From JANMEX01 sp031423755 (lineage in GTDB: Bacteria; Pseudomonadota; Alphaproteobacteria; Rhizobiales; Rhizobiaceae), in the NCBI GenBank assembly GCA_031423755.1, contig JANPGC010000171.1:1-6358 (forward strand): a stretch of DNA of 6,358 bases, given 5' to 3'. Below the pieces are notes generated by a model. The model had not been told where the DNA came from. It searched no databases and saw only the letters and a program-made list of their open reading frames with translations. A program made the position numbers and the translations under genes. Below are positions 5,183 to 6,358 of this stretch, piece after piece (position 1 is the stretch's first letter; each line of letters opens with the position of its first letter).

Positions 5183-6147
5183 CCGCGGGCCAGACCGTAT
5201 TCCGCCGACGACGCGATCTGGCGGTGGAAACGCACCTTGCGCAAGTACTCGAGCGGGTCTTTCTTGACCACGAGCGCGCCGGCCGGCGTGTTGAGCCAGT
5301 CATAGAGGCGCGTGAGCATGAAGCGGAGCGCCGAGCCGCGTGCGAGCAATGGGAGCGCTTCAGCCTCGGCTGCGGAGAGCGGGCGCACGGACTGGTAGCC
5401 TGACAGGAGCGCAGTGCCCTTGGTCAGGTTGAAGGCGTTGTCTTTTTCGAAACACCAAGCGTTGAGGCAGACGGAGAGATCGTAGGCGAAGAGGTCATTG
5501 CAGGCGAAATAGAAGTCGATGAGGCCGGAAAGCCGTTCGCCGAGGAAGAAGACGTTGTCCGGGAAGAGGTCGGCATGGCAGATGCCGGAGGGCAGGTCTT
5601 TCGGCCAGTGCTGCTCAAGATGCCGCAGATCGGCCTCGACCTCGGCCGCGAGACCGGGCTCGACACTGTCGGCGCGCGGTCTGGCCGCGTCCCAGAGGGG
5701 CCTCCAGTCCTGGACGGACAGCGCATTGTGGCGTTTGATGGCGAAACCCTCGCCTGCCAGATGCATGGCGGCGAGCGCCTCTCCGACAGCGCGGCAATGG
5801 GCGGCGGTCGGGCGGCGCATCCACATGCCTTCAAGAAAGGTGACAATCGCCGCCGGACGGCCCGCCAGTTGGCCGATGATCTTGCCATCCTTGCGGTGCA
5901 CGGGGAGCGGGCAGGAAATGCCGCGCGCAGCAAGGTGATCCATCAGGCCAAGGAAGAAGGGAAGATCGTCCGGGTTCACGCGCTTTTCGTAGAGGGTGAG
6001 GATGTAGGAACCGGTTTGCGTGTGCATCAGGAAGTTGGAGTTTTCGACACCCTCGGCGATGCCCTTGTAGGACAGGAGGCCGCCGACGGAATAATCGTCA
6101 AGGAAGGCGGCGAGGTCGTTTTCGGCAATGTCGGTGTAGACGGCCAT
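5179..6147 (-). CDS. thrB: Homoserine kinase, APH-fold type
   Basis: A 322-residue kinase that phosphorylates L-homoserine to O-phosphohomoserine with ATP, the step before threonine synthase. It is the aminoglycoside-phosphotransferase-fold homoserine kinase, not the GHMP-fold enzyme of E. coli. Family marks are MAVYTDI at the start, SYKGIAEGVENSNF (26-39), LYEKRV (52-57; Lys55 probable ATP contact), and the catalytic loop HADLFPDN (191-198) with Asp193 and Asn198. Metal-binding Asp211 follows in IDFYFACNDLFAYDLSVCLNAW. An in-frame GTG at 6183 would add 12 residues unlike the family, so ATG 6147 is chosen. The base run before it is C6 (6149-6154), with only a purine-rich GAAAGAA (6155-6161) as ribosome site. 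It is the first gene of a thrB-rnhA pair. In relatives ispH usually precedes it, and would then lie beyond the right edge. Confidence 0.95.
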   Translation of the reverse strand: MAVYTDIAENDLAAFLDDYSVGGLLSYKGIAEGVENSNFLMHTQTGSYILTLYEKRVNPDDLPFFLGLMDHLAARGISCPLPVHRKDGKIIGQLAGRPAAIVTFLEGMWMRRPTAAHCRAVGEALAAMHLAGEGFAIKRHNALSVQDWRPLWDAARPRADSVEPGLAAEVEADLRHLEQHWPKDLPSGICHADLFPDNVFFLGERLSGLIDFYFACNDLFAYDLSVCLNAWCFEKDNAFNLTKGTALLSGYQSVRPLSAAEAEALPLLARGSALRFMLTRLYDWLNTPAGALVVKKDPLEYLRKVRFHRQIASSAEYGLARG

Positions 6148-6239
6148 TGGGGGGTTCTTTCGACGGGTTTGTTCGGCGCGCACTTGGGCATTTTTTCAGA
6201 TGGTTGGTGATTTGCCAATCCGGGTGAATGACGACAGAA

Positions 6240-6300
6240 CTCCCTCCACCTTGTGGGGAGGGTTGGGGTGGGGGTCGCGAGCGGAGCGAACAATCAGGAA
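6240..6300. repeat. GC-rich dyad repeat of rhizobial intergenic type with a G-quadruplex motif
   Basis: Within the 211-bp tail upstream of thrB, CCCTCC (6242-6247) can pair with GGAGGG (6257-6262) around a loop centred on CCTTGTGG. On the plus strand four G-runs of 4, 3, 4 and 5 follow (6255-6274), separated by loops of 1, 2 and 1 nt. Downstream GTCGCGAGCGGAGCGAACAATC completes a pattern that, as I recall, is found between many rhizobial genes. Its translation on the minus strand gives the familiar spurious RDPHPNPPHK string. Only one copy is visible here, so the repeat status rests on recall. The rest of 6148-6358 shows no gene I can assign. Confidence 0.5.
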
Positions 6301-6358
6301 ACTGCCACGGAGGTCAAATTTGTTCCGCAGCACTTGCTGGTCAGCCTCCTGTTGATGC

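Noticed and set aside
5575..6210. A 211-codon plus-strand open frame opposite thrB
   Set aside because: It lies antisense to the well-conserved homoserine kinase and shows no recognisable motif; shadow of high-GC codon usage.
1..6358. A mobile element, CRISPR array, tRNA, toxin-antitoxin pair or defence system
   Set aside because: No transposase, integrase or repeat-spacer pattern, tRNA-like cloverleaf, or small paired toxin-like genes were seen. All coding space is taken by ordinary families.

Overview
The window looks like ordinary chromosomal DNA from an alphaproteobacterium, most likely of the Hyphomicrobiales (rhizobia/Brucella relatives). Four things point there: the GC-rich coding bias; a homoserine kinase of the APH-fold type (rhizobial ThrB) with an ATGA overlap into rnhA; YqgE, a DsbD-N-terminal-domain protein and a peroxiredoxin close to thrB-rnhA; and, at the right edge, a GC-rich dyad repeat of the kind scattered between rhizobial genes. 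The exact genus cannot be read from this window.

Layout, left to right. Positions 1-93 are the last codons of a plus-strand protein that looks like the C-terminus of an EAL (c-di-GMP phosphodiesterase) domain. A plus-strand alpha/beta hydrolase close to the BPHL (valacyclovir hydrolase-like) group follows at 197-979. It converges on, and overlaps by 11 bp, a minus-strand cupin gene (969-1481). The cupin gene is probably cotranscribed with the YqgE/AlgH gene (1506-2114), 24 bp upstream of it on the minus strand. A 132-bp divergent intergenic region with a 17-bp palindrome separates yqgE from a plus-strand gene for a secreted, stand-alone DsbD/ScsB-type N-terminal domain (2247-3065). Next come a promoter candidate and a one-cysteine Prx5-type peroxiredoxin (3145-3618), then a good candidate intrinsic terminator. 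A secreted phosphoesterase of the acid phosphatase/phospholipase C superfamily (3756-4739) follows. Its stop codon shares the palindrome CTAG with the stop of the convergent RNase HI gene (4736-5182). RNase HI lies downstream of, and overlaps by 4 bp, homoserine kinase thrB (5179-6147). The final 211 bp hold no assignable gene. They contain a dispersed-type dyad repeat with a strong G-quadruplex motif; in relatives ispH usually lies next in this direction.

How the genes fit together: thrB (threonine biosynthesis) and rnhA (RNA-DNA hybrid removal) form a translationally coupled pair. YqgE and the cupin form another minus-strand unit. The DsbD-like protein (periplasm) and the peroxiredoxin (cytoplasm) are both thiol/redox proteins and are neighbours, but their predicted compartments differ, so a direct partnership is not implied. 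I see no CRISPR array, tRNA or rRNA gene, transposase, phage gene or defence system. The window is compact, and the most unusual items are its gene junctions, the orphan DsbD-like domain protein and the repeat at the right edge.
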